Source: Clostridiales bacterium FE2011 (GTDB taxonomy: Bacteria > Bacillota > Clostridia > Christensenellales > Aristaeellaceae). From it: a stretch of DNA of 64,000 nucleotides. Both the position numbers and the translations under genes were made by a program. Positions 51,584 to 59,128 of this stretch are shown here, piece after piece. Position 1 is the stretch's first letter. Each line of letters opens with the position of its first letter. The notes below the pieces were generated by a model that was given only the letters and a program-made list of their open reading frames with translations, did not search any database and was not told the origin of the DNA. Location: contig CP069418.1 of assembly GCA_017569305.1 (NCBI GenBank), forward strand, positions 2,108,001 through 2,172,000. Reading direction: 5' to 3'.

Positions 51584-51937
51584 ATGGCAAACTTCAGCAA
51601 GTGGAACGCAAAGCAGGACCCGAGAACCGAACTGCACGACGTACTGGGACTGACCGGCGCGGAGATCAGCATCAACAACCTTCCCGCAGGCGCTGGTGTG
51701 CCTTTCGTACACGCCCATAAGAAGAATGAGGAAATCTACATCATCCTGTCCGGCAAGGGCAGCGCTGTACTCGACGGCGAAAAAGTTGATTTTGCCGCCG
51801 GAGATGTGATCAGGGTAGCGCCCGCAGTGAAGCGGCAGTTCAGCGCCGCCGCCGATTCACCTGTCAGCTGGGCCTGTATTCAGGTTCGGGAGAATTCCCT
51901 CGAAGAGTATACTGCCGGGGATGCTGTCATCGGATAA
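51584..51937 (+). CDS. Small cupin-domain protein
   Basis: 117 residues from the ATG after AAGGAGG; one bp after the second radical SAM stop. Single cupin barrel: GAGVPFVHAHKKNEEIYIILSG (motif 1, with His and Glu metal ligands) and DFAAGDVIRVAP (start of motif 2). Could be a small-molecule binding or isomerase/dioxygenase-like protein. It is fourth in the radical SAM operon. Confidence 0.88.
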   Translation: MANFSKWNAKQDPRTELHDVLGLTGAEISINNLPAGAGVPFVHAHKKNEEIYIILSGKGSAVLDGEKVDFAAGDVIRVAPAVKRQFSAAADSPVSWACIQVRENSLEEYTAGDAVIG

Positions 51938-51939
51938 GA

Positions 51940-52059
51940 CAGGATCAATGGCTTGAAATCAGTCTGGCTTCGCTGCAGTACTTTTCATCCATGAAAGAGG
52001 TCATCGACACCAGTGGGTTGACTGTTGACCAAATCGCCGAACTGATCATGAGCGAATAA
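51940..52059 (+). pseudogene. C-terminal fragment of an unidentified gene
   Basis: A frame reading WLEISLASLQYFSSMKEVID...AELIMSE ends in TAA with no start or ribosome site of its own. It looks like the last about 38 codons of a truncated gene, left behind between the cupin and EamA genes. Confidence 0.4.
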
Positions 52060-52108
52060 CGCCATGATCATATTGCTCCGGAAAATCGGGATTGGGAGGA
52101 GTATCATT

Positions 52109-52522
52109 ATGTGGTTTTTGCTGGCACTTGGTTCCGCTGTTTTTGCTGCGTTGACATCAATACTGGCGAAGATAGGAATAGAAGGTGTCGGATCGAATCT
52201 GGCTACTGCGATCCGTACGATGGTTGTCGTTCTCATGGCATGGGGAATGGTATTGATTACGCATCAGCAAACCGGAATAAAAGACATCAGCCAGAAAAGC
52301 TGGTTTTTCCTGATCCTGTCCGGCCTTGCTACTGGTGCCTCATGGCTTTGCTATTACAAGGCTTTGCAGATGGGAGAAGCTTCCAAAGTCGTTCCGATTG
52401 ATAAGTTGTCCGTTGTCATTACGCTGATACTGGCGTTTGTTTTTCTGCATGAAGAATTGACCCTTAAGTCAATGATAGGGTGTATTCTGATTGGAGCCGG
52501 AACAATGTTGATGGTTTTGTGA
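52109..52522 (+). CDS. Single-domain EamA/DMT transporter
   Basis: 137 residues with five hydrophobic helices and EamA features (ALGSAVFAALTSILAKIGIEG, LATGASWLCYYKALQMGEAS, PIDKLSVVITLILAFVFLHE, GCILIGAGTMLMV). Half-size EamA proteins work as dimers to export or import small metabolites. GGAGG is 9 nt before the ATG at 52109. Its stop is directly followed by the 48-bp gene-end repeat. Confidence 0.88.
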   Translation: MWFLLALGSAVFAALTSILAKIGIEGVGSNLATAIRTMVVVLMAWGMVLITHQQTGIKDISQKSWFFLILSGLATGASWLCYYKALQMGEASKVVPIDKLSVVITLILAFVFLHEELTLKSMIGCILIGAGTMLMVL

Positions 52523-52523
52523 T

Positions 52524-52571
52524 ACAAGTTCCAGTTGGTCGGGACACTTGTTTGTAAGGAAAATCGGAAGA
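52524..52571 (+). repeat. 48-bp conserved gene-end repeat, copy 2
   Basis: Begins right after the EamA stop: CCAGTTGGTCGGGACACTTG then TTTGTAAGGA and ATCGGAAG. Inverted relative to 48263-48310 on the map but in the same position with respect to its gene. Confidence 0.7.
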
Positions 52572-52587
52572 TAAAGCTACAAAGAGG

Positions 52588-52684
52588 ATGAACACCCCTG
52601 ACCGTGAACACCCCCTGAACACCCTGAACACCCCGTGTTCATAAAACCGTGAACACCCCCTGAACACCCCTTGGCTGAACACCC
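52588..52684 (+). repeat. TGAACACCC repeats
   Basis: Seven copies of TGAACACCC(C) in about 95 bp. Same place in the unit and same TGnnnACCC pattern as the TGCGTACCC repeats near copy A. Followed by an AACCGC/GCGGTT hairpin (about 52699-52738). Confidence 0.7.
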
Positions 52685-52782
52685 GCCCGTGAAACAAGAA
52701 AACCGCCAGTTCATTTGAAATCAAAGGCTTCAGCGGTTTGAACACGGCTTCATATTTTTGTTGCAAACTCGACCACATAGCC

Positions 52783-52946
52783 AGAGCACATCGTTCACAT
52801 CGACGGGGCAAACGAAGGAAACGTCTCCCCAGTGGGGAGTGTCGAAGACAAGTGACTTGAGTTTGTTGGCGTGAAAGGAAGAATGAAGCCTGCTCCAAAG
52901 GCTTCAGGCGACCATTGAACGAACGGAACACTGGTTCGAGTCCACT
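52783..52946 (+). ncRNA. tRNA-Val-like element with 120-nt insertion, copy C
   Basis: AGAGC, the tRNA-Val anticodon arm (CGACG version), a 120-nt insert (52809-52928) identical to that of copy B apart from at most a base, then CACTGGTTCGAGTCC. Both acceptor halves are missing. About 60 bp further on the tRNA-Val 3' end and terminator reappear. Confidence 0.6.
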
Positions 52947-53004
52947 GGACATAGATTTGAGTTCGGACGATGACAGAACGGACTGTCCTTGCAGTCACGT
53001 TCTT

Positions 53005-53061
53005 GAGTCCAGTACAGACCACACGGAATAAGGATCACCTTCGTGGTGATCCTTTTTTCGT
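53005..53061 (+). repeat. 57-bp direct repeat, right copy, with tRNA-Val 3' remnant and terminator
   Basis: Exact copy of 45705-45761: last 17 nt of tRNA-Val including discriminator, 9-nt spacer and terminator hairpin with T run (53031-53058). Marks the right end of the 7.3-kb segment. Confidence 0.75.
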
Positions 53062-53071
53062 GGGCCGGATA

Positions 53072-53980
53072 TTACCTTTTTTCAATTGGCAGCCAGATTT
53101 GTATATAGCGCTCCGCTCTCGGCGCCCAGTGCATTACAACAATCTCCGGTGCGTCCTTCAGCTGAAAGCCCATCTCAGGCATCCATTCTGTGATGATCTG
53201 TACCCGCTGCTTCAGAAGATCGCAATAATCATTGATCGTGTTTTTTTCGCTTTTTGCTTCCAGGATCAGGTATGTGGACTGTGGAATGACCACATTTTCC
53301 AGAGCAAGGCCTTCCACAAAATCCACTCCCGTAACGGTGTGATCAAAAAGATGCTCCCTGTCCCATTCATCCAGCTGATGGCAGTAATAAAAATCATATC
53401 CTTCGCCATCAATGTTTGTCACAAGCTGGTAAATGTCGCCGCCGCCCGCCACGCCTCTCAGGAACCACTGAATTCCCCGCGTTGTGACATACCAGTTTTC
53501 TTCCTGCCGGGCTCGTTCCTCTCCCCACGGTTCTCCGTGGAACCGCTCCTTGTGTCCTGTCAGGATCATTTCGGGCTTTTCTTCGATTCTGTAGTTCATA
53601 GAAGCACCACCTTCCATTGATACTTTCAGTACGATTCTGGAAAAGGACCGCAGAGGTGTGCCTCCTGTTTTTACCTGGGAGGGCAGGACTCCGTGAAACC
53701 GCTGGAAAGCTCTTGCAAAACTGTCCGGATTGTCATAACCGTATTTCACGGCAGCGTCGATGACCTTCATTTCTCCCCGTGCCAGGTCCGCTCCCGCCAG
53801 GGAAAGCCTTCTGTTTCGGATATACTCCCCCAGGGTCATGTCGCAGACGATGCTGAACACTCTCTGAAAATGATAGCTGGAAGAAAAGCTCTGCGCAGCA
53901 GCCTCCTCCAGGTTCACATCCTCAAGGATGTGCTCTTCCACATAATCAATTGCCTTTTGTAATCCGGTCATCCAGTTCAT
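53072..53980 (-). CDS. AraC-type regulator with GyrI-like ligand domain
   Basis: 302 residues. N-terminal AraC helix-turn-helix pair (about 5-105: LQKAIDYVEEHILEDVNLEEAA, YHFQRVFSIVCDMTLGEYIRNRRL, AAVKYGYDNPDSFARAFQRFHG). C-terminal GyrI/SRPBCC-like effector-binding domain (about 125-302). Family members sense small toxic molecules and turn on defence or efflux. AAGGAG precedes the ATG. First backbone gene right of the tRNA-Val-bounded segment. Confidence 0.9.
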   Translation of the reverse strand: MNWMTGLQKAIDYVEEHILEDVNLEEAAAQSFSSSYHFQRVFSIVCDMTLGEYIRNRRLSLAGADLARGEMKVIDAAVKYGYDNPDSFARAFQRFHGVLPSQVKTGGTPLRSFSRIVLKVSMEGGASMNYRIEEKPEMILTGHKERFHGEPWGEERARQEENWYVTTRGIQWFLRGVAGGGDIYQLVTNIDGEGYDFYYCHQLDEWDREHLFDHTVTGVDFVEGLALENVVIPQSTYLILEAKSEKNTINDYCDLLKQRVQIITEWMPEMGFQLKDAPEIVVMHWAPRAERYIQIWLPIEKR

Positions 53981-54104
53981 CGTTTTGCTCCTTTTCCGAT
54001 CGTCCGACTGGATTGTAATGCATCCTGAAAAACCTTTCCCTACTTATTTTGCGCTTTGACGTAGTATACTCCCGTGTTTGTCCCCGGGTCACACGCCTGA
54101 GTTG

Positions 54105-54884
54105 TTATAAAGTATCCTGTGCCTCAATATCCGGTACAAATCCATCCGTGATTCTGTAGTCGATGCCTGCTTTGCGCGCCTGGGATACCTGGAAGCGGCG
54201 GGGGACCCGGTGCAGTTTGCCGTCTTTGATCAAATAGGCTCCTGTCTGGTGGAACTGGAAAGGGACGCCTTTGTTCATACACTGGCGGCGGACGTCCAGA
54301 ACCCATTTGTAATCAAGGGGCCGCACGTTGATGCCGGATTCGCCTGAGCAGGCCACTTCGCAGATGCTGCCGTCAAGATACTTTTCAAGATTGACCGGGC
54401 CGAGCATGGGGCCGAGGATAATCGTTTTGAATTTGATGGGAAGCCCTGCGAAGATCGGCAGGCGGAAATCCGCCCGGTCCTGGTTTTCACAGGTGCAGCC
54501 TACGATCACATTATCATAGCCGTTTCCCCAGTCAGGCGGTATACATTCCATAAAGCGTTCGATGCGCTTTGTGAAGAAGTAAAACATACAGTCACTGCGG
54601 CGCTTTATCATTTCCCAGCATTCATCACGCCATTCGTCCGCGTCTTTCAGCAGAAAATCCGAGGTAAAGCAGGTCATGACGAGAGAACCGGGCGCAACCT
54701 TCGGTGTTCCGTCACGCTTCGTTTTGACCGGCAGGTTGAAATTCTGTGTTTTGCGGCATTGCTCTGACGAAACCGTACTGCCGTATGCTTCATCCTGCCG
54801 GTAAACATAGCAGTAACGGCAGCCTTCGGAATACTTTGTGCAGCCATGCCAGGGGTTCCAGCTTGCGTATTTCTGTTCACTCAT
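54105..54884 (-). CDS. DUF5131 (phage Gp37/Gp68-type) protein
   Basis: 259 residues. Opens WNPWHGCTKYSEGCRYCY, the cysteine motif of DUF5131 proteins, which look like divergent radical SAM enzymes; also FTSDFLLKDADEW, FFTKRIERF, VGCTCENQDRAD, PMLGPVNLEKYL and CSGESG. Cys at positions 15, 22 and 25 could hold an iron-sulfur cluster. It starts 4 bp after the stop of the membrane-protein gene and has little ribosome site, so it is translated by coupling. Function unknown. Confidence 0.88.
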   Translation of the reverse strand: MSEQKYASWNPWHGCTKYSEGCRYCYVYRQDEAYGSTVSSEQCRKTQNFNLPVKTKRDGTPKVAPGSLVMTCFTSDFLLKDADEWRDECWEMIKRRSDCMFYFFTKRIERFMECIPPDWGNGYDNVIVGCTCENQDRADFRLPIFAGLPIKFKTIILGPMLGPVNLEKYLDGSICEVACSGESGINVRPLDYKWVLDVRRQCMNKGVPFQFHQTGAYLIKDGKLHRVPRRFQVSQARKAGIDYRITDGFVPDIEAQDTL

Positions 54885-54888
54885 TGCG

Positions 54889-55296
54889 TTATATCAGGCA
54901 AAGGATAATGTTGACCAGGATCAGGATATGCAGAACAGTGTGATACAAATCCGGGATCAGTCTTGTATCACTGGCGGGAATAATCCGGATGCTGTCCCGG
55001 AAGCACTCGTTATACCCCTGCAGTTTCTTTTCGCTTGCGCCGAAGATCGTGAAATACCAGTGGCACATAAACTGCACGACGAACCAGAGTAGCAGGACGC
55101 CAAAGAGAATCCACTTTCCGGCCGGCTGGAAGCAGTGAAAAGCGATGATGCCAAGGGTGTACAGGCAGAGCATGAAGAACTCGGCGCTCTTTATGCCGAC
55201 GCCTCCCACAAGAATCTTTTTTCCGATTTTGTATGTGATGGTGCATCCCAGGAACCAGATCCATAAGATCACCTGGAAGATGATTGCGAGTGTCAC
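54889..55296 (-). CDS. Four-helix membrane protein
   Basis: 135 residues if started at GTG 55296, which has GGAGG 8 nt upstream; an in-frame ATG at 55311 lies in front of that site and lacks its own. Hydrophobic helices at about 2-18, 38-55, 60-80 and 115-133. The loop between helices 3 and 4 is charged (GASEKKLQGYNECFRDSIR). Co-transcribed with the DUF5131 gene. No named family. Confidence 0.7.
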   Translation of the reverse strand: MTLAIIFQVILWIWFLGCTITYKIGKKILVGGVGIKSAEFFMLCLYTLGIIAFHCFQPAGKWILFGVLLLWFVVQFMCHWYFTIFGASEKKLQGYNECFRDSIRIIPASDTRLIPDLYHTVLHILILVNIILCLI

Positions 55297-55416
55297 AGCC
55301 GGTACCTCCATGGAATTTAAGTTTCAAAAGCTCTCCGCTGGCCACAGGCCTTTTCCCGCGCAGGGCTTATTCCGGGAGCCGATTTCGATCAGGTTTCCTC
55401 CTGCTCCCGACCCGCT

Positions 55417-55971
55417 TTACAGGATCCCGTGCTTATTCCATTTCAGGATGGTTTTGTAGCCGAGCTTGGCATACCAGGGGGCGACTCCCGTGTAATGAAT
55501 ATAGCTGAGATCGTATCCTTCTTCTTTCAGGATCCTGGTTACGTCCCTGACCATCACCAGGCCGAGACCCCTGTTCCGGTATTCAGGCACGGTTCCCACA
55601 CATCCGGGACCGCCGATCTTTATCTTCTGTCCCTCCAGCAGGTGTTCGCCCATGTCCTCAATCATACAGAAGCTGGCGATCTTTCCATTGACAAACCCGC
55701 AGTATACCCTGCTTTTTCCGTCATACAGTTTCACCCAGTCCGGGATCACCTGGTTCACGGCCGCGTGCAGTTCATCCATGCTGCCCTGGAATATGCCAAA
55801 TGAAATATCACTGTCAAATGTTTTCTGATACGCGTTTGGATCAAATTCATCCAGCGGGAGGATCATCTCTTCATAGCTCCACTCTTCGTTTATGGAACGG
55901 ATGTATTCCCTTTCAAAAAATCCAGGATGCATTTCCATGAATAAAGCTTCATAATCTTTTTTTTCAGCCAT
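55417..55971 (-). CDS. GNAT-family acetyltransferase
   Basis: 184 residues. The acetyl-CoA binding motif A is visible as GCVGTVPEYRNRGLGLVMVR (Q/R-x-x-G-x-G type), followed by a C-terminal HYTGVAPWYAKLGYKTI. N-acetylates an unknown small molecule or protein. AGGGA site before the ATG; it starts 4 bp after the stop of the DinB-type gene in the same transcript. Confidence 0.9.
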   Translation of the reverse strand: MAEKKDYEALFMEMHPGFFEREYIRSINEEWSYEEMILPLDEFDPNAYQKTFDSDISFGIFQGSMDELHAAVNQVIPDWVKLYDGKSRVYCGFVNGKIASFCMIEDMGEHLLEGQKIKIGGPGCVGTVPEYRNRGLGLVMVRDVTRILKEEGYDLSYIHYTGVAPWYAKLGYKTILKWNKHGIL

Positions 55972-55975
55972 GTGT

Positions 55976-56635
55976 TTACTCCCTCCGTATTTTGTCCCTG
56001 ATCCGCAGGGCGGCCTCGATGTGCATAATCCAGTGCCGGGAAAAAGGCATCTGGATCAGCCCACGGATATCCTTCCCGCACCAGTAGTCAATCAGCCAGT
56101 ATGCCGCTTCATCCGTGCTGACGGTTTTCAATGATTTCAGGATTTCTTTCCTTTCTTCCGAAGGCTTCTGTTTCAGCATACTGTACGGCAGATCCTCAAG
56201 GATCTTCTCTGTACCGGCTTTCACTTCCGCGATATAGGCGTACAGTTCATCCAGGTCCAGCTGTTTTGAAAAATCGGCGATCTGCTCTTTCACAAGCTCA
56301 TTGCCGGTGGTAATGATGGGGGAGTGGATTCGCTGCTGATAATTTCCGGAGAAGAAAACCTGGTCATCCCCGGCAATCAGGGTATGGGCCACAATATCCT
56401 CAATCCGGAAAATATGCCAGATGGAGTAGGCGATGGTTTTGCTGTGGTACCCGTCAGAATTGATAAAGGGAATGGCGTTGAAATCCTCCCTGGTCAGCTC
56501 TTCTTTCAGCGCATAAAGAGTATCCATGAGCTGACCGCGCAGGCCGGCAAGCATCCGGAGCCCCTCCGGCCAGGTGGCTTCTTTTTTGATTTGCGCCTGC
56601 ATTTCCTTATTCAGGTCAGACCACTGTTTATTCAT
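55976..56635 (-). CDS. DinB-fold protein
   Basis: 219 residues, helical, with WHIFRIEDIVAHTLIAGDDQ in the middle and a final HWIMHIEAALRIRDKI. This matches DinB-superfamily four-helix metalloenzyme-like proteins, including the His ligands; members act as thiol-dependent transferases or are of unknown function. A paralogue lies at 61254 (WHTYRIEDLVSNILMANQDQ). AGGAAACATG start region; it is the first gene of a two-gene transcript with the acetyltransferase. Confidence 0.8.
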   Translation of the reverse strand: MNKQWSDLNKEMQAQIKKEATWPEGLRMLAGLRGQLMDTLYALKEELTREDFNAIPFINSDGYHSKTIAYSIWHIFRIEDIVAHTLIAGDDQVFFSGNYQQRIHSPIITTGNELVKEQIADFSKQLDLDELYAYIAEVKAGTEKILEDLPYSMLKQKPSEERKEILKSLKTVSTDEAAYWLIDYWCGKDIRGLIQMPFSRHWIMHIEAALRIRDKIRRE

Positions 56636-56732
56636 GTTTCCTCCATCAGTCGGGAAAGGGATGAAAAAGTGAACGCGGCATTTCTGTGTTTAGAACGATC
56701 ATACCAAAGCATGGATTGACAGTCAAACAGAA

Positions 56733-56767
56733 ACAAAAAGCCGCGCACCGTTTTCCGGTGCGCGGCT
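56733..56767 (-). terminator. Rho-independent terminator
   Basis: On the minus strand an 11-bp GC-rich stem GCCGCGCACCG/CGGTGCGCGGC (56740-56750, 56756-56766) with five T, after the second acetyltransferase gene. Confidence 0.92.
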
Positions 56768-56804
56768 GTGAATGGCAAATCGGGATACAGCTGTATCAGG
56801 GGTA

Positions 56805-57302
56805 TCAGATGGTTTTTACGTATCTGATTTCACGCTTGCCCCAGCGCTTGAAGATCTTGTCCCTGCCGTCGAAATGGTAGTGGTTCTTTTCATAGCAGTT
56901 CCGGCCCATTTCGTTTTCTTCCAGGACCCAGATCACAAACTCCCTGCAGCCTTTTTCTTTGCCTTTTTCCTCAAAGAACCGGATCATCTCGGAACCAATG
57001 CCCTGTCTTACATAGGCAGGATCGACATAAATGAAATGGAGTTCAAAGGCGTTTTCCTTATCCTCATCCTCATTCATGCCGATGCCCATCATGGCCTTGA
57101 CGATTCCGGTATCGGGGTCTTCGTACACGTACATATCGAACCGCTTTTCCGAGATCCAGCGGGTGTGGACCGGGACGCGGCTCTCCACGGTTAAGTCTTT
57201 TAAGAGTTCTTCCGAAAGGATATTCTGATAAGCATACCGGCTGCTGATCACATCGATCTCAGCAGTCCGGGCAGCATCATGAATGGTGGCCTCACGAATC
57301 AT
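56805..57302 (-). CDS. GNAT-family acetyltransferase
   Basis: 165 residues with a standard GNAT core: MIREATIHDAARTAEI at the N-terminus, FIYVDPAYVRQGIGSEMIRF (acetyl-CoA loop, Q-G-I-G), and WVLEENEMGRNCYEKNHY near the end. Substrate unknown. GAGGTG precedes the ATG; own terminator downstream. Confidence 0.92.
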   Translation of the reverse strand: MIREATIHDAARTAEIDVISSRYAYQNILSEELLKDLTVESRVPVHTRWISEKRFDMYVYEDPDTGIVKAMMGIGMNEDEDKENAFELHFIYVDPAYVRQGIGSEMIRFFEEKGKEKGCREFVIWVLEENEMGRNCYEKNHYHFDGRDKIFKRWGKREIRYVKTI

Positions 57303-57388
57303 TCTGCATTCACCTCATTATGAAATTATAGATATATGATCAGTCAGAAAGACCAGTTATATTCCGATTTGCCGATTATCACCGTAAA

Positions 57389-57508
57389 TTATTGGCGACA
57401 ACAACAGCAGTTCCTGTAATCCGAATAGTCTCCGGCTTTCCATGCCTTGTGACAACACAGATCATCCAGACGTTCGATATAGAGAGATGTGGTTTTGTAT
57501 GCTGCCAT
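57389..57508 (-). CDS. 39-residue cysteine-rich mini-protein
   Basis: ATG with GGGAGG 10 nt upstream opens a 39-codon frame starting MAAYKTTSLYIERLDDLCCH and ending NCCCCRQ: six cysteines, no signal peptide. Likely a metal-binding or redox small protein if expressed. The 57.51-57.58 kb stretch between it and the insertion sequence is its promoter region. Confidence 0.55.
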   Translation of the reverse strand: MAAYKTTSLYIERLDDLCCHKAWKAGDYSDYRNCCCCRQ

Positions 57509-57653
57509 GGTTACCGGACCTCCCTTCAGGAACATCGAAATTTGGGTTGCGTTATCCTATCACAAATGAGAGGTGAATTCAACACAAAAGTGGACACTGG
57601 GGACTGTCTGATATGTACCCAGTTTCCTGGACACATTGATTTATGATCGAGGC

Positions 57654-58448
57654 TCAACCCATGGATGCCATCCTGTATTTTACGGGTGGCATCCATTTTG
57701 TTTTTGCCTGGATGCGCTCATTGTTGTAGTAGTCAATGTACTTCGCCATGGCTGAGGAGAACTCCTCATATGATTTGTAGTCTTTCTCGCATCCATAAAA
57801 CATCTCGTTCTTTAGTCGTCCGAAGAATGTCTCCATAATACTGTTGTCATAGCAGTTTCCCTTCCTGGACATAGATTGAATAATGCCACACTTCTCAATT
57901 GTATTTCTAAAATAAGCATGTTGGTACTGCCATCCCTGGTCAGAGTGAAAGATCAACCCATTAAGTGAGGAAAATTTGTTCAATCCTTTCTCCAGCATCC
58001 GTCGAATCTGTTCTAGGTTTGGACTGAGTGAGAGATCGTAAGAGATGACCTCGTTTGTGTGCATATCCAGAATTGGAGAGAGGTAGCACTTTCCCCAAGG
58101 GAAACTGAATTGAGAGACGTCGGTTGTCCATTTTTGCAAAGGTTTCGTTGTACTGAAGTCTCGGTTAATGAGGTTATCTGCCACCTTTCCAACTTCTCCC
58201 TGATAAGAATGGTACTTTTCTTTCGGACGTTTACCTTTAAGGTACATGCAATGCATTAATCGCTGGACTTTTTTGTGGTTTACCTTATATCCTCTGTTAA
58301 TCAGTTCGTGGTGTACTCTCCGAACACCATATCGACCTTTGTTGTGTTCAAAGATTTCCCTGATCACACATGCGACTGCTTCGTTCCTTTTCGCTACCAC
58401 GTCTTCTTTTGAAACTTCGTAATAGTACGTGGATCTGGAAAGGCACAT
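57654..58448 (-). CDS. IS3-family transposase OrfB
   Basis: 264 residues from the first ATG; an rve/DDE integrase core with WTTDVSQF (first D), FHSDQGWQY (second D) and NSIMETFFGRLKNE (E). The frame is open upstream through GEKAAIIKELREEGYQLKYLL, so the true product is most likely an OrfAB fusion made by a -1 shift on the AAAAAG run at about 58508-58513. It cuts and joins the element ends. Confidence 0.92.
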   Translation of the reverse strand: MCLSRSTYYYEVSKEDVVAKRNEAVACVIREIFEHNKGRYGVRRVHHELINRGYKVNHKKVQRLMHCMYLKGKRPKEKYHSYQGEVGKVADNLINRDFSTTKPLQKWTTDVSQFSFPWGKCYLSPILDMHTNEVISYDLSLSPNLEQIRRMLEKGLNKFSSLNGLIFHSDQGWQYQHAYFRNTIEKCGIIQSMSRKGNCYDNSIMETFFGRLKNEMFYGCEKDYKSYEEFSSAMAKYIDYYNNERIQAKTKWMPPVKYRMASMG

Positions 58449-58465
58449 CGCTTTAAGAAGATACT

Positions 58466-59038
58466 TCAGTTGGTATCCTTCTTCTCTAAGTTCTTTGATG
58501 ATCGCTGCTTTTTCGCCTTGAGTCGCGCAGCCTCTTTTTCTTCTCTCAAGGCGATCTCTTTTTTTATGACTTCGATTTCTGCTTTAATGTATGCGTTTTC
58601 GGCCCTTAGTCTCACAAGCTCTTCATACTCGGATTCATTGAGTTTCCTAGGGTTGTTGTAATTGATTTTCTTCATATGGGGCTCCTTTGATGGTCGGCCT
58701 TTTCTCATGTTTACCAGACCATTATACCCCTCGAGCTTATATTTGCGAACCCAGCGAGAAAGTAAGCCGTTGTGTATACCTGCCTCATTAGCTACTGACA
58801 GGATTGATGAACCTGCAATAACCTTGGCAACCAGCTCATATTTCTCTTCTGGAGTCCATTCCTTATTAGTCCCCCGGCGCTTGAGAACCTCCGGCCCATT
58901 TGCTTCTTCTGCATGGAACCATCGCAGAATCATCCTGTGAAAGTTTTTAGGATCTTTAATACTTGTGGGAGTCTCTGGCCACCTTCCCTCTCTGTACATC
59001 TCAACGCATTTCCTCTTGTACTCATAACTGTAATGCAT
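58466..59038 (-). CDS. IS3-family OrfA
   Basis: 190 residues with two helix-turn-helix segments (YKRKCVEMYREGRWP..., KYELVAKVIAGSSILSVANEAGI, GLLSRWVRKYKLEGYNGL) that bind the terminal repeats, and a C-terminal leucine-zipper-like helix (ESEYEELVRLRAENAYIKAEIEV) for pairing with OrfB. Ends just past the slippery AAAAAG run. Confidence 0.9.
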   Translation of the reverse strand: MHYSYEYKRKCVEMYREGRWPETPTSIKDPKNFHRMILRWFHAEEANGPEVLKRRGTNKEWTPEEKYELVAKVIAGSSILSVANEAGIHNGLLSRWVRKYKLEGYNGLVNMRKGRPSKEPHMKKINYNNPRKLNESEYEELVRLRAENAYIKAEIEVIKKEIALREEKEAARLKAKKQRSSKNLEKKDTN

Positions 59039-59128
59039 AAAAATACCCTCCTTACTGGTGTCCAGTAAAGAGGGTACACATCAGTCCCCAGTGTCCACTT
59101 TCGGGAAAAGACAAATGAGGAAAACGGC

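Larger units (their letters stand above)
57587..59102 (-). mobile_element. IS3-family insertion sequence
   Basis: About 1.5 kb bounded by a 20-bp perfect inverted repeat starting AAAGTGGACACTGGGGACTG (57587-57606 and 59083-59102). It carries the two overlapping-frame genes orfA and orfB usual in the family. No clear target-site duplication is seen at the edges. Both genes appear intact, so it may be active. Confidence 0.92.

Noticed and set aside
57562..59120. ACAAATGAG on both sides of the insertion sequence as target duplication
   Set aside because: The copies lie 17 and 10 bp away from the terminal repeats; a true duplication would abut them.
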